Origin: Deltaproteobacteria bacterium | GTDB lineage: Bacteria; Myxococcota_A; UBA9042; PHBI01 | DNA: 64,000 nt | Direction of reading: 5' to 3' | Assembly (NCBI GenBank): GCA_020632715.1 | Contig: JACKFA010000002.1 | Coordinates: 293,501-357,500, forward strand | In this document: piece by piece, positions 1-8,563 of the stretch | How the letters are laid out: each line of letters begins with the position of its first letter | Position numbering within the stretch: the stretch's first letter is position 1 | Notes under the pieces: generated by a model | Seen by the model: the letters and a program-made list of their open reading frames with translations, nothing else | Told to the model about the DNA's origin: nothing | The model's database searches: none | Position numbers and translations under genes: made by a program

Positions 1-526
1 AACCGACGTTGCTCTCGCTGATCCCCACGAGCTCGGCCATCTGCCGGTACGACAGGCCGCTCTCGTAGCGGAGGCGCACGAGCTCGCGCTGGCGCTCGGG
101 GAGGCGCGTCACGGCGGCGCGCAGGAGGTCGCCGCGCTCTCGCCGGGCGACGGCGTCGAAGGGGGTGGCGTCGCCGCCGCCGGCGGCGGCCGCGACGGGG
201 ATGGCCGCGAGGGCCTCCTCGGCGCGGGTCTTCACGGTGCTCTCGAGCTGCATTCGGCCCTCCCGCCGCGCGACCTCGATGGCGCGGTTGCGGCATACGG
301 TGAAGAGCCAGGGGGCGAGGCCCTCGTCGGCGCGAGCGCGGCCGTCGGCGCCGGTGGCGGCGGCGGCGGGCTCGTACTCCCAGAGGCGGAGGAAGGCGTC
401 CTGGACGACGTCGCGGGCGCGCTCGGCGCCGACGATGCCAGCGGCGAAGCGCAGGAGCGGCGCCTCCCAGCGGTCGAGCGCGTCGCGGATGGTCCGCGCG
501 CGCTCGCTCTCCCTCGTCTCCGTCAC
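1..526 (-). CDS. ECF-type RNA polymerase sigma factor, C-terminus cut by window edge
   Basis: An alternative sigma factor that would direct RNA polymerase to a small promoter set. About 175 residues are present. The N-terminal part has region 2 features (LLRFAAGIVG, VVQDAFLRLWEY, then APWLFTVCRNRAIEVARREG). The C-terminal part has region 4 with LPERQRELVRLRYESGLSYR and a helix-turn-helix ending in ISESNVG at the window edge. The GTG start at 526 is chosen because GGGAGG lies seven bases upstream. An in-frame ATG at 541 has no such site. No adjacent anti-sigma gene is visible on this side; one could lie left of the window. The family is clear, the subgroup is not. Confidence 0.88.
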   Translation of the reverse strand, partial: MTETRESERARTIRDALDRWEAPLLRFAAGIVGAERARDVVQDAFLRLWEYEPAAAATGADGRARADEGLAPWLFTVCRNRAIEVARREGRMQLESTVKTRAEEALAAIPVAAAAGGGDATPFDAVARRERGDLLRAAVTRLPERQRELVRLRYESGLSYRQMAELVGISESNVG

Positions 527-723
527 TCGGTGGCCTCCCATAGCTCATTGCGGACACGCGGGAGCCGGGAAAGTCTTAGGACGAATTCGCGAAAAAAGTG
601 CGGCCTCGCGCGCGGCGCTGGGTGGGCGGCGCGCGGTGGGGCTCGCCGAGCGCGGGCGATGCGCGTAGATTCGGTCGCGACGACGCGGCGTGACGCCGCG
701 GGACGGCGACGACGGAGGAGCCC

Positions 724-1668
724 GTGGACTGGAAGCGCATCGAGAGCCTCGTCGGGGCGGATCTGGAGAGCCTGCTCGGGCGCGCGGCCGACCCGCGGGC
801 GACGGCGGCGGCGCTCGAGGGGAAGCTCGCGGCGGCGGTCGAGGAGCTGACGTCGGCGATGGACGCGGCGGGCGGCGTCATCGACGCGGTGCCACCGCAG
901 ATCGAGGCGGCGCGCGCGACGGTCGTGAAGTGCGACGCGATCATCGCGAAGGCGGAGGCGGACGGCCGGGCGGACCTGGCGTCGGCGGCGCGGGCGCGGC
1001 AGAGCGCGGCGGCGCAGAAGGTCGACGAGCTCGAGGCGACGCTCGGGCAGGCGGGCGAGGTGATCGACCGGGGCGGCGACGCGCTCGAGCAGCTCGAGGC
1101 GAAGCGGGACGAGGTCGCGGCGCGCGTCGAGGCGTTGGGGCCCGCGCCGATCGAGGCGGCGCCGGCGCCGGCGCCTGTCGCGCGGGCGGCGGCCCCGGTG
1201 GCGGCAGCGCCCGCGCCGGCGGCGGCGGCGAAGAGCGGCGACGCGCTCGACGACGAGTTCGCGGCCCTGATGGCGGAGATGGGCGAGGATCTGCCGGCGC
1301 CGAAGCGGGCGAGCGGCCCGACGATGGCCGACGACGACGACGAGTTCGTGATCCCTGACCTCGTCGAGGTCGGCGACGACGAGCTCCCCGAGGGGGAGGA
1401 GCTGCCGCCGCTCGAGGGGCCCGCGAAGGGGAAGGGCGGGGCGCCGGCGAAGGGCGCGCCGGTCCCGAGCGTGGCGGCGAAGGCGGGCGCGAACGCGGCG
1501 CCGGGCGGCGCGAGGCTGCCGGTGCCGGCGAAGAGCACGCTCCCGGCGAAGTCCGGGGGCGCCGACGGCGCGAAGAAGGGCGGCAAGGGCGTCTGGATCG
1601 CGGTCGGCGGCGCCGTGGTCGCGGTGGGCGGGACCATCGCGGCGCTGCTCGCGTTCGGCGTGCTCTGA
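724..1668 (+). CDS. Coiled-coil protein with C-terminal membrane anchor, unknown function
   Basis: I do not recognise this 314-residue protein. Residues 1-140 are strongly helical and Ala/Glu rich, with heptad-like spacing that suggests a coiled coil. Residues 140-280 are an Ala/Pro/Gly/Asp-rich linker, including an acidic patch (ADDDDEFVIPDLVEVGDDEL). The last 25 residues form one hydrophobic segment (VWIAVGGAVVAVGGTIAALL), so the protein is probably tail-anchored with its bulk in the cytoplasm. The GTG start is supported by GGAGGAG just upstream. It is divergent from the sigma factor gene, with about 200 bp between them. Function cannot be inferred. Confidence 0.7.
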   Translation: MDWKRIESLVGADLESLLGRAADPRATAAALEGKLAAAVEELTSAMDAAGGVIDAVPPQIEAARATVVKCDAIIAKAEADGRADLASAARARQSAAAQKVDELEATLGQAGEVIDRGGDALEQLEAKRDEVAARVEALGPAPIEAAPAPAPVARAAAPVAAAPAPAAAAKSGDALDDEFAALMAEMGEDLPAPKRASGPTMADDDDEFVIPDLVEVGDDELPEGEELPPLEGPAKGKGGAPAKGAPVPSVAAKAGANAAPGGARLPVPAKSTLPAKSGGADGAKKGGKGVWIAVGGAVVAVGGTIAALLAFGVL

Positions 1669-1708
1669 TCTCGCGGCGCACGCGGGACGACGTGCTGCGC
1701 CGTCGCGC

Positions 1709-1807
1709 AACCACGGAGACACGGAGACACGGAGACGAGAGGAGGAGGATGAGAGGCCGCTGGGCCGTTCCCTCCGTGCCCCCTCCGTGTCTCTGTGTCT
1801 CCGTGGT
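1709..1807. repeat. CCACGGAGACACGGAG inverted-repeat element, copy 1
   Basis: The left arm (1709-1737) has repeated ACGGAGACACGGAGAC units. The right arm (1772-1807) carries the complementary CTCCGTGTCTCTGTGTCTCC run. Together they would fold into a long hairpin in the gap between two convergent genes. Translations of this element yield a TTETQRH peptide, which appears as a spurious hypothetical protein in many genomes. A second, one-armed copy lies at 4055-4095. It is probably a dispersed intergenic repeat and possibly acts as a terminator; the latter is inference. Confidence 0.75.
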
Positions 1808-1852
1808 CACGTTCTACGTGACCACCCGCAACTCGCGCGCGCGCACCGCCCC

Positions 1853-2299
1853 TCAGCCCTTGAGCGCCGCCTCCACGAAGCCGCGCGCCGCCTGCCCGTC
1901 GTACTTGCCTTTGATCTTCGGCATGAGCGCGCCCATCACGCGCCCCATGTCCTTCATGCCGGCGGCGCCGACCGCGGCGATCACCTCGGCCACGATCGCC
2001 TTGACCTCGTCGTCGCCGAGCTGCTCGGGCAAGTAGGCGCGGATCACCTCGAGCTGCGCCTCCTCGGCCTTCGCGAGCTCCTCGCGGCCGCCCTTGTGGA
2101 ACGCCTCCGCGGCCTCCACGCGCTGCTTCGCCTGCTTCGACAGGAGCGCGAGCTCTTCCTCCGGCGACAGCGGCCCCATCTTCTCGATCATGCGGTTCTT
2201 CACGTCCGCGAGCAGGAGGCGCACCGTGTCGAGGCGCACGCCGTCCCGCGCCTTCATCGCCGCCTTCATGTCGTCCTTCAGCCGATCTTCGAGCGCCAT
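1853..2299 (-). CDS. yqeY: GatB/YqeY domain-containing protein
   Basis: A 148-residue protein of normal length for the stand-alone YqeY family, which resembles the tRNA-binding tail of the GatB amidotransferase subunit. Diagnostic stretches are LEDRLKDDMKAAMKARD, LDTVRLLLADVKN, LPEQLGDDEV and the C-terminal MGRVMGALMPKIKGKYDG. The family is widespread and its exact cellular role is unsettled; a link to tRNA-dependent reactions is assumed from homology. The ATG at 2299 lies only 29 bp from the divergent rnd start, so the two genes must share a very compact promoter region. Confidence 0.93.
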   Translation of the reverse strand: MALEDRLKDDMKAAMKARDGVRLDTVRLLLADVKNRMIEKMGPLSPEEELALLSKQAKQRVEAAEAFHKGGREELAKAEEAQLEVIRAYLPEQLGDDEVKAIVAEVIAAVGAAGMKDMGRVMGALMPKIKGKYDGQAARGFVEAALKG

Positions 2300-2316
2300 C
2301 CCAGGTCTCCGGTTGG

Positions 2317-2322
2317 TATAAG
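2317..2322 (+). promoter_or_regulatory. Candidate -10 element (TATAAG) for rnd
   Basis: TATAAG ends six bases before the rnd ATG at 2329, so transcription would begin at or next to the start codon and give a leaderless mRNA. No convincing -35 hexamer or Shine-Dalgarno site fits in the 29-bp gap. This is inference from spacing only. Confidence 0.4.
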
Positions 2323-2328
2323 GGCGGC

Positions 2329-3450
2329 ATGAGCATGCCGACGCATTCGTGGATCGTCGATAGCCAAGGTGTCGCGGACCTCGCCGCCCGCCTCGCCGAC
2401 GCCGCCTGGACCGCCCTCGACACCGAGTCGAACTCGTACTTCGCCTACCGCGAGCGCGTCTGCCTCCTGACCTTCAACGTCGCCGGGCACCTCGCCCTCG
2501 TCGACCCCTTCGCCCTCGCCGGCGACGACCCCCTCGGGCCCCTCCGCGCCCCCCTCGAGGACCCCGCCCGCCGCCTCCTCCTCCACGGCGCCGAGTACGA
2601 CGTCGCCTGCATCAAGCGCGACTTCGCCATCGCCCTCCGCGGCGTCTTCGACACCCAGCAGGCCGCCTCCCTCCTGGGCTTCCAGCGCACCGGCTACGGC
2701 AACCTCGTCGCCGACCTCCTCGACGTGCGCCTCCCGAAGGAGCACGCGCGCTTCGACTGGGCCCGCCGCCCCATCCCCGAGGACGCCCTCGCCTACGCCC
2801 TCGACGACGTCGTCTACCTCCCCGAGCTCGCCGATCGCCTCGCCGCCTTCGTCGCCGAGGCCGACATCGCCGACGAGGTCGCCATCGCCTGTGAGGCCGT
2901 CGAGGACATCCCCGCCCACGACCCGAGCGTCGATCGCGCGCGGATCTGGAAGCTCAAGGGCGCCCGCGACCTCGATCGCCGCGGCCTCGGCGTCCTCATG
3001 GCCCTCTTCGACTGGCGCGAGGAGGCCGCCGCCGACGCCGACGTCCCCTCCGGCCGCTACATCGCCCACGAGGCCCTCGTCGCCCTCGCGCGCGCCGCTC
3101 CCACCGACGCCGCCGCCCTCCGCGAGGGCCGCTGGCCGAAGCCCGTCAAGAAGGCCGCCGACGCCGTCGCCGACCGGGTCCGCGCCGCCCTCGACGCCCC
3201 GCCCGAGATCCCGCCGCGCCCGCGCGGCCGCCGCGGCCCCCCCGAAGAGCAGGCCCGCTCCCAGCGCCTCCGCCACTGGCGCGACGAGGAGGCCCGCCAG
3301 CGGGGCGTCACGACCCAGGTCGTCCTCCCGGCGCGCGCCCTCGAGCACCTCGCCGAGCACGGCGCGGCCGGCTTCGCGGACTGCCCCCAGCTCGGCGAGC
3401 GCCGCCTCGAGCGCTACGGCGACGTCCTGCGCGGGCTCCTCGAGGGCTGA
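2329..3450 (+). CDS. rnd: Ribonuclease D
   Basis: A 3'-to-5' exoribonuclease of the DEDD family that trims tRNA and other stable RNA precursors in the cytoplasm. At 373 residues it has the usual length. The exonuclease motifs are visible: Exo I in ALDTESN (Asp and Glu), Exo II in LLHGAEYDVACIKRDF, and Exo III in YALDDVVYLPEL. The part after about residue 205, starting IWKLKGARDLDRRGLGVL, looks like the HRDC nucleic-acid-binding domain, followed by a basic, Arg/Pro-rich stretch. The gene is divergent from yqeY. The start ATG has a second ATG two codons on, and no ribosome-binding site is evident. Confidence 0.92.
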   Translation: MSMPTHSWIVDSQGVADLAARLADAAWTALDTESNSYFAYRERVCLLTFNVAGHLALVDPFALAGDDPLGPLRAPLEDPARRLLLHGAEYDVACIKRDFAIALRGVFDTQQAASLLGFQRTGYGNLVADLLDVRLPKEHARFDWARRPIPEDALAYALDDVVYLPELADRLAAFVAEADIADEVAIACEAVEDIPAHDPSVDRARIWKLKGARDLDRRGLGVLMALFDWREEAAADADVPSGRYIAHEALVALARAAPTDAAALREGRWPKPVKKAADAVADRVRAALDAPPEIPPRPRGRRGPPEEQARSQRLRHWRDEEARQRGVTTQVVLPARALEHLAEHGAAGFADCPQLGERRLERYGDVLRGLLEG

Positions 3451-3510
3451 GGGCTCGCGCGGGTCTCGCCGGCCGTGGACCCCCTCGCGCCCCTGCGCTA
3501 CAACATCCTC

Positions 3511-4023
3511 GTGGCTCCCTCGCCCGCCCCACACCGACGCCTCGCAGCCCTCGTCGCTCTCGGCCTGACCGCGCTCCCCGCGGCCTGCGCCCGCGATCGG
3601 CAGGCCACGCCGCGCGACGTCGCAGAGGCGAGCGTGGAGGCGATGATCAAGGGCGACATCGACCTCACCCGCGCCCTCCTCGCCCCGCCGGACCTCCTCC
3701 GCGAGCGCCTCGAGTGCCCGCCGGGCGGCAACGACATCGTCACGCAGCTCATCGACGACGCGCCGCTCGTCGCCGAGCGCGTGCGCCTCACGCGCGAGGC
3801 CCTCGCCGGCGCCAAGGGCACCCTCCGCGAGTTCGATCGCGCCGGCAGCCGCGACTACGTCATCCCCGCCGGCGAGCCGTTCCGTGGCTGCACCACGGCG
3901 ACCGAGCTCCACCTCCACGACGCCGAGGTCGTCGTGCGCCTCACGCGCGCCGGGCGCCCGTCCGACGACCGGCAGACGCTCCACCTCGTCGAGCTCGACG
4001 GGCGCTGGTACCTGCTCGAGTAG
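3511..4023 (+). CDS. Small lipoprotein, unknown function
   Basis: I do not recognise this family. From the chosen GTG the protein begins with a clean lipoprotein signal (RRLAALVALGLTALPAAC), so the mature protein would be a roughly 145-residue envelope lipoprotein. An in-frame GTG at 3475 would add 12 residues ahead of the basic region and is the alternative start. The body contains DVAEASVEAMIKGDIDLTRA near its N-terminus, a pattern seen in small scaffold domains that track a quantity per step, and ends in HLVELDGRWYLLE, which resembles the close of NTF2/DUF4878-type lipoproteins. That assignment is only suggestive. It lies 60 bp after rnd and could be cotranscribed. Confidence 0.75.
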   Translation: MAPSPAPHRRLAALVALGLTALPAACARDRQATPRDVAEASVEAMIKGDIDLTRALLAPPDLLRERLECPPGGNDIVTQLIDDAPLVAERVRLTREALAGAKGTLREFDRAGSRDYVIPAGEPFRGCTTATELHLHDAEVVVRLTRAGRPSDDRQTLHLVELDGRWYLLE

Positions 4024-4054
4024 CCCGGACGGCCCTCGGGCGCCGTCGGAGCGA

Positions 4055-4095
4055 GACCACGGAGACACGGAGACACGGAGAGGGCACGGAGGGAG
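4055..4095. repeat. CCACGGAGACACGGAG repeat, copy 2 (single arm)
   Basis: This matches the left arm of the element at 1709-1807 (ACCACGGAGACACGGAGACA and on), followed by GGGCACGGAGGGAG. It also sits between convergent genes. Only one arm is evident here. Confidence 0.7.
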
Positions 4096-4146
4096 AGGAG
4101 GGAGCGCGAGACGCGCGAACGCCCAGCGACCCCGAGCCGCACCCGG

Positions 4147-4524
4147 TTACACGTTGCGCATGTGGTCGGCGATGCGCGCGAGGGTGCGTTGCATCATCCC
4201 CCGCACCTCCACGTCCGGGACCGTGTCCTCGAGCGCGCGCGTCATGCAGAGCATCCACTGGTCGCGCGCCGCGTCGCCGATCGTGAACGGCAGGTGTCGC
4301 GCGCGCAGCCGCGGGTGCCCGAAGCGCTCGACGTAGACCTGCGGGCCGCCGCTCCAGCCCACGAGGAAGAGGTAGAGCTTCTCGCGCGAGCCCTCGAGGG
4401 TCTCGAAGTGCAGCGCGCGCACCTCGCGGGCCTCGGGGAGCGTGTCCATGAGGTCGTAGAAGCGGTCGACCAGGGCGCGGATCCCCGGCTCGCGACCGAG
4501 GAGCTCGTAGAACGTCGTCTCCAT
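4147..4524 (-). CDS. Group II truncated haemoglobin (globin)
   Basis: A small cytoplasmic haem protein of the trHbO class, used in other bacteria for oxygen or nitrogen-oxide chemistry. The translation from the ATG at 4524 begins METTFYELLGREPGIRALVD and continues with RFYDLMDTLPEAREVRALH, then LYLFLVGWSGGPQVYVERFG, HPRLRARHLPF and ARDQWMLCMTRAL. These are the family's helix B-E, F and G signatures, with the F-helix His in the GHPRLR segment. Length (125 residues) is normal. An in-frame TTG at 4560 would add 12 residues but has no ribosome site. The gene converges with the lipoprotein gene to its left. Confidence 0.9.
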   Translation of the reverse strand: METTFYELLGREPGIRALVDRFYDLMDTLPEAREVRALHFETLEGSREKLYLFLVGWSGGPQVYVERFGHPRLRARHLPFTIGDAARDQWMLCMTRALEDTVPDVEVRGMMQRTLARIADHMRNV

Positions 4525-4580
4525 GGCGCGGACGTTGGGCGCGAGCCGCTCCGGTGTCAATCGCGCTTCGTGAAGATGTG

Positions 4581-4681
4581 TGAAGCGGGTTCACGTGTGC
4601 AGTGCACAAGAACGGCCTGTATAGCGGGTTCTGCGAGCCCTGGACGCGCTCCGGGTGACCGCGGTGAAGAAACCCGCTTCA
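4581..4681. repeat. 11-bp inverted repeat spanning the globin/GGDEF intergenic region
   Basis: TGAAGCGGGTT at 4581-4591 is exactly complementary to AACCCGCTTCA at 4671-4681. A small palindrome (TGTGCAGTGCACA) lies just inside the left arm. The two arms bracket the divergent promoter zone between the globin gene and the GGDEF-EAL gene. The rest of this roughly 225-bp gap shows no gene. Confidence 0.5.
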
Positions 4682-4750
4682 GGTTTACACCGCGGCAACC
4701 GACCCTTGCTGTAACCGAGCCCAGCGGCTCGCGCCCCCACGAGAGGACCT

Positions 4751-6613
4751 GTGGCCGAACGGATGGGAAGCACCGCGGTAGACGAGGCGAGCACGCGCAC
4801 GCTCGCGGCCGAGCCATCGGCGGCGATCCTGCGCGTGATCCACCACGTACAGACCGCCTACGACGACCGCGTGAGCCCGAGCGAGCCGCTGCGCTTCGTC
4901 GTCAAGGAGCTCCTCGCCATCACCGGGAGCGCGGGCGGCTTCGTCGCCGAGGCGAGCCCGGGCAACGGCCGCGCCGAGCTCACCGTGCGCGCCGCCATCG
5001 GCGTCCGCGTCGCGCCCGAGATCGCGAACGCCTGCTTCAAGAAGGTCCTGACGACGGGCGGCCCCGTCCTGAGCCCCGAGCCCGGCGTCGCCGGCCTCGT
5101 CGGCGGCGATCCGGCCGTCCGCAGCTGCGTCGCCGTCCCGCTCACGAGCGGCGCCGGCATCGAGGGCCTCCTCGGCCTCGTGAACCGCCCCGGCGGCTTC
5201 GACGACGCCACCCTCGACCTCATCGCCCCGCTCGCCGCCACCTGCGGCGCGCTGCTCGCGAAGGCCCGCGTCGTCGCCGAGCGCGAGCTCTCCGAGCGCC
5301 GCCTCCGCGAGGCGCAGGACGCGCTCGCCCACTACGTCGTCCACGACCACCTCACGGGGCTCGTGAACCGCCGCGAGTTCGAGCGCCAGCTCGTCGAGGC
5401 CGTCGTCTCGGCGCGCCGCGGGCGCACGCACACCCTCGCCTACGTCGATCTCGACCAGTTCAAGCTCATCAACGACACGCACGGCCACGTCGCCGGCGAC
5501 GTCGTGCTCCGCGAGGTCACCGCCCGCCTGCGCCTGCACGTGCGCGGCTCCGACACGCTCGCCCGCCTCGGCGGCGACGAGTTCGGCATCATCCTCTGGG
5601 ACTGCGCCGCCGCCGACGCCGCCGCCATCGCCGCCCGCTGGACCGAGGAGATCGCCGCCGGCTCGAGCGAGTGGAACGGCAACCGCCTCCGCGCCTCGAT
5701 GAGCGTCGGGCTCGTCGAGCTGAACCGCCTCACGCGCGACGCGACCGAGGTCCTCTCCTACGCCGACCGCGCCTGCCTCGCCGCCAAGGAGGCCGGCGGC
5801 AGCCGCGTCTGCAACTACCGCGACGACGACTCCTACCTCGCCGAGAAGGGCGCGCAGATGCGCTGGGCGACGCGCCTCAAGGAGGGCCTCGCCAACGATC
5901 AGTTCGTGCTCTTCGCGCAGGAGATCGTCGGCACCCGCGGGCGCACCGGCCCCGGCAAGCACTTCGAGGTGCTCGTCCGCTACAAGGACGACGACGGGCG
6001 CCTCGTCGCCCCCGGCTTCTTCCTCCCGGCGGCCGAGCGCTACGGCATCATCCCCCAGCTCGATCGGTGGGTCATTTCGCACACCATCGCCTGGCTCGGC
6101 TCGCTCGATCACCGCCTCGAGCGCGTCGGCTCCTGCGCGGTCAACGTGTCGGGGCGCACGCTCGACGCCGGCTTCGCCGAGTGGCTCGTCGACCAGATCG
6201 ACCTCCACCGCGTGGAGCCGTCGATGCTCTGCCTCGAGCTCACCGAGACGGCCGCCGTCGAGGAGCTCCCGCGCGCCGGCGCGAGCCTCGACCGCCTGCG
6301 CGCCTCGGGGGTGCGCGTGGCGCTCGACGACTTCGGCAGCGGCCTGTCGTCGTTCTCCTACCTGAAGCGCCTGCCCATCGACATCGTGAAGATCGACGGG
6401 CAGTTCATCAAGAGCCTCGGCAAGAGCGAGGTCGACCGCACCATCGTGCGCTCGGTCGCCGAGATCGCGCGCAGCATGGGCAAGGTCACGGTCGCCGAGT
6501 GGGTCGAGGACGAGGCCACCCTCGAGCTCGTGCGCGAGCTCGGCGTCGACTTCGTGCAGGGCTACCTCTTCGGCAAGCCCGGCCCGCTCGCCGAGCTCTT
6601 CACGAGCCCCTGA
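4751..6613 (+). CDS. GAF-GGDEF-EAL cyclic-di-GMP signalling protein
   Basis: A 620-residue cytoplasmic protein that both makes and breaks cyclic di-GMP, or uses one domain to regulate the other. Residues about 25-185 look like a GAF sensor domain. The GGDEF domain holds DHLTGLVNR, YVDLDQFKLINDTHGH and an intact LGGDEFGI near residue 274. The EAL domain begins FEVLVRYKD near residue 405, so the E-x-L-x-R core is kept. It continues with LELTETAAV, LDDFGSGLSSFSYLKRLP, VKIDGQF and AEWVEDE, so phosphodiesterase residues are largely present. No membrane segment is seen. The start is a GTG. It has a free-standing promoter region and converges with the RegA-like gene. Confidence 0.95.
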   Translation: MAERMGSTAVDEASTRTLAAEPSAAILRVIHHVQTAYDDRVSPSEPLRFVVKELLAITGSAGGFVAEASPGNGRAELTVRAAIGVRVAPEIANACFKKVLTTGGPVLSPEPGVAGLVGGDPAVRSCVAVPLTSGAGIEGLLGLVNRPGGFDDATLDLIAPLAATCGALLAKARVVAERELSERRLREAQDALAHYVVHDHLTGLVNRREFERQLVEAVVSARRGRTHTLAYVDLDQFKLINDTHGHVAGDVVLREVTARLRLHVRGSDTLARLGGDEFGIILWDCAAADAAAIAARWTEEIAAGSSEWNGNRLRASMSVGLVELNRLTRDATEVLSYADRACLAAKEAGGSRVCNYRDDDSYLAEKGAQMRWATRLKEGLANDQFVLFAQEIVGTRGRTGPGKHFEVLVRYKDDDGRLVAPGFFLPAAERYGIIPQLDRWVISHTIAWLGSLDHRLERVGSCAVNVSGRTLDAGFAEWLVDQIDLHRVEPSMLCLELTETAAVEELPRAGASLDRLRASGVRVALDDFGSGLSSFSYLKRLPIDIVKIDGQFIKSLGKSEVDRTIVRSVAEIARSMGKVTVAEWVEDEATLELVRELGVDFVQGYLFGKPGPLAELFTSP

Positions 6614-6638
6614 CGGGCCCGCCGGCTCCGGATCGCGC

Positions 6639-7223
6639 TCAGCGCCGCGTCGGCAGCTTCCCGAGCTTCCGCTGCAGCGAGCGCCGGTGGATCCCGAGGA
6701 GGCGCGCCGCCTGTGACACGTTGCCGCCGCAGTCCGCGAGGACGCGGTGGATGTGCTCCCACTCGACCCGCGCGAGGGACGGCACCGCGTCCGGGCTCGT
6801 CGGCTCCTGCCCGAGCTCGTTCGCCGCGCGCTCCTCGGCCGCCGCCTCGGGCTCGCGCAGGGCGCGCAGGATCTCGTCGGCGTCCGCCGGCTTCTGGAGG
6901 TAGTGCACGGCGCCGAGGCGGATCGCCTCGATGGCCGTCGCGATCGACCCGTAGCCCGTGAGCACGAGGATCCGCGTGCTCGCGTCGATGGCGCGGAGCT
7001 CCTTCACGACCTCGAGCCCGCTCGGGCCGGGCATCCGCAGGTCGACGACCGCGAGCTCCGGGCTCTCGGCGCCCGCGAGCGCCACGGCCTCCGCGCCGTC
7101 GGCCGCCACGCGCACGGCGAGCCCGCGCCGCTCGAGCGCCCGCGCGAGGCGCCCGCGGAAGACCTCGTCGTCGTCGACCACGAGGATGGTCTCCGAGAGC
7201 TCGCTTCCCCCGACCTCGGTCAT
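6639..7223 (-). CDS. regA: RegA/PrrA/ActR-type response regulator
   Basis: DNA-binding response regulator (194 residues) with an N-terminal receiver domain and a Fis-type helix-turn-helix. Acidic pocket DDD is at residues 17-19, the phospho-acceptor is Asp61 (VVDLRMPGPSGLE), and the conserved Thr and Lys lie in LVLTGYGS and HYLQKPAD. The C-terminus GGNVSQAARLLGIHRRSLQR plus KLGKLPTRR is the hallmark of the RegA family, which controls redox-dependent genes. No sigma-54 activation domain is present. The ATG overlaps the kinase stop by four bases, so the two are translationally coupled. It is the last gene of the minus-strand operon starting near 11057 or 11839. Confidence 0.92.
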   Translation of the reverse strand: MTEVGGSELSETILVVDDDEVFRGRLARALERRGLAVRVAADGAEAVALAGAESPELAVVDLRMPGPSGLEVVKELRAIDASTRILVLTGYGSIATAIEAIRLGAVHYLQKPADADEILRALREPEAAAEERAANELGQEPTSPDAVPSLARVEWEHIHRVLADCGGNVSQAARLLGIHRRSLQRKLGKLPTRR

Positions 7224-8563
7224 GCTCGCGTCTCCTGCGGCGCTGCGGTCGCCGCCATCGCGCGCGGTACGGTGAGCGTCGCCACGGCGCCGCCGCCCTC
7301 GCGCGCCCCGATCACGAAGGTGCCGCCGACCTTGTCGGCGTACGCCATCACGAGGTGCAGCCCGAGCCCGAGCCCGTCGGCGCCCGGCCCCTTCTCGGTC
7401 ACGAACGGCTCGCCGAGGCGCGCGAGGACCTCGGGCGGGAGCCCCGGGCCGCGGTCGAGCACGCTGAGCGCCACGCCCTCGGGCACCGCGCGCGCGCTCA
7501 GGACGACGGCCTCCGCGGAGGCGTCGAGCGCGTTCCGCCCGAGGTTCACGAGGCTCTGCACGAGCCCGCGCAGCGGCAGCGCGACCGCGCCGAGCCCCGG
7601 CGCCACGTCGATCGTGAAGCGCCCGCCCGCGAGGCCCTCGAGGCGCTCGGCCACCTCGCGCGCGACCGCGTCGACCTCCGTCGGCGCCGGGGTCTCGCCG
7701 ACCCAGACGCCCGCGCGCTCCGAGAGGTCGCGGAGGAGCCCGCGGCAGCGCTCGACCTCGCTCCGGATGAGGCGCGCGTCGTCGCGGATCCCGTCGAGGT
7801 CGGCGCGCGTCGGCGGGGCGTCGCCGGCGAGCGACGACGCGAGGTCCGCGGCCACGACCGCGATGGTCGAGAGCGGCGTCCCGAGCTCGTGCGCGGCCCC
7901 CGCCGAGAAGGCGCCGAGGGCGCCGAGGCGCTCGCTCTTCTCGGCGCGCTCCCGGAGCCGGACGAGCTCGCGCTCGCGTCGGGCGAGCGCCCCCGAGATC
8001 CCCGACACGAACGCGGCCACGAAGCCCGCGGCCATGACGTACGCGATCCACATGCCGTGGAGGTGCGACGGGCTCGCGCCGTGCGCGTGGTGCGCGTGCG
8101 CGCTCGCGCCGCCGGGCGTGAGGAGGAAGAGGAGCCCGAAGCCCATGGCGGTCCAGAGCACCATGAGCCACGCGCCGAGCGCCCCGAGGAGGACGCCGGC
8201 GAGCGCGACCTGCACGAGGAAGAAGACCGAGAACGGGTTCATCGGCCCGCCCGAGGCGAGCAGGAGGCCGGTCAGGATGGCGGCGTCGGCGGCGAGCACG
8301 CCGGCCACGAGCCGGAGCCCCGCCTCGCGGGAGAGCCGCCGCTCGAGGCGCGGCACCGCGAGCTGGAGCGCCGCGTTCGACGCCGCCTCGACGCCGACGA
8401 GCGCGAGGAGCCAGGTGAGATCGAGCTCCATCTCGAGCGCCGCGGCCGCGACGACGGTCGCGCCGAGCTGCCCGAGGACGGCGAGCCAGCGGAGACGGAC
8501 GAGCCAGGGGAGGCTCGTCACGACCCCGGCGGGTTGGTTCACGGTCGCGGGGAGCGTCGCCAT
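7220..8563 (-). CDS. regB: RegB/PrrB/RoxS-type redox-sensing histidine kinase
   Basis: Membrane sensor kinase of 447 residues with about six N-terminal membrane helices (residues 20-195). Two RegB hallmarks are visible: the quinone-binding heptapeptide GGPMNPF at 105-111 and a Cys at 273 in EVERCRGLLRDLS, corresponding to the redox-active Cys of RegB. The H-box is FSAGAAHELGTPLSTI with phospho-His225, followed by N, G1 (LDRGPGLP) and G2 (GLGLGLHLV) boxes. The loop before the last helix is His-rich (AHAHHAHGASPSHLHGMW), which could bind metal; related RoxS-like proteins have His here too. The start overlaps the upstream stop as TGATG. It probably phosphorylates the RegA-like protein. Confidence 0.93.
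   Translation of the reverse strand: MATLPATVNQPAGVVTSLPWLVRLRWLAVLGQLGATVVAAAALEMELDLTWLLALVGVEAASNAALQLAVPRLERRLSREAGLRLVAGVLAADAAILTGLLLASGGPMNPFSVFFLVQVALAGVLLGALGAWLMVLWTAMGFGLLFLLTPGGASAHAHHAHGASPSHLHGMWIAYVMAAGFVAAFVSGISGALARRERELVRLRERAEKSERLGALGAFSAGAAHELGTPLSTIAVVAADLASSLAGDAPPTRADLDGIRDDARLIRSEVERCRGLLRDLSERAGVWVGETPAPTEVDAVAREVAERLEGLAGGRFTIDVAPGLGAVALPLRGLVQSLVNLGRNALDASAEAVVLSARAVPEGVALSVLDRGPGLPPEVLARLGEPFVTEKGPGADGLGLGLHLVMAYADKVGGTFVIGAREGGGAVATLTVPRAMAATAAPQETRA

Noticed and set aside
2278..4068. Long minus-strand frame over rnd and the lipoprotein gene
   Set aside because: RNase D motifs are intact on the plus strand; the antisense translation is compositional only.
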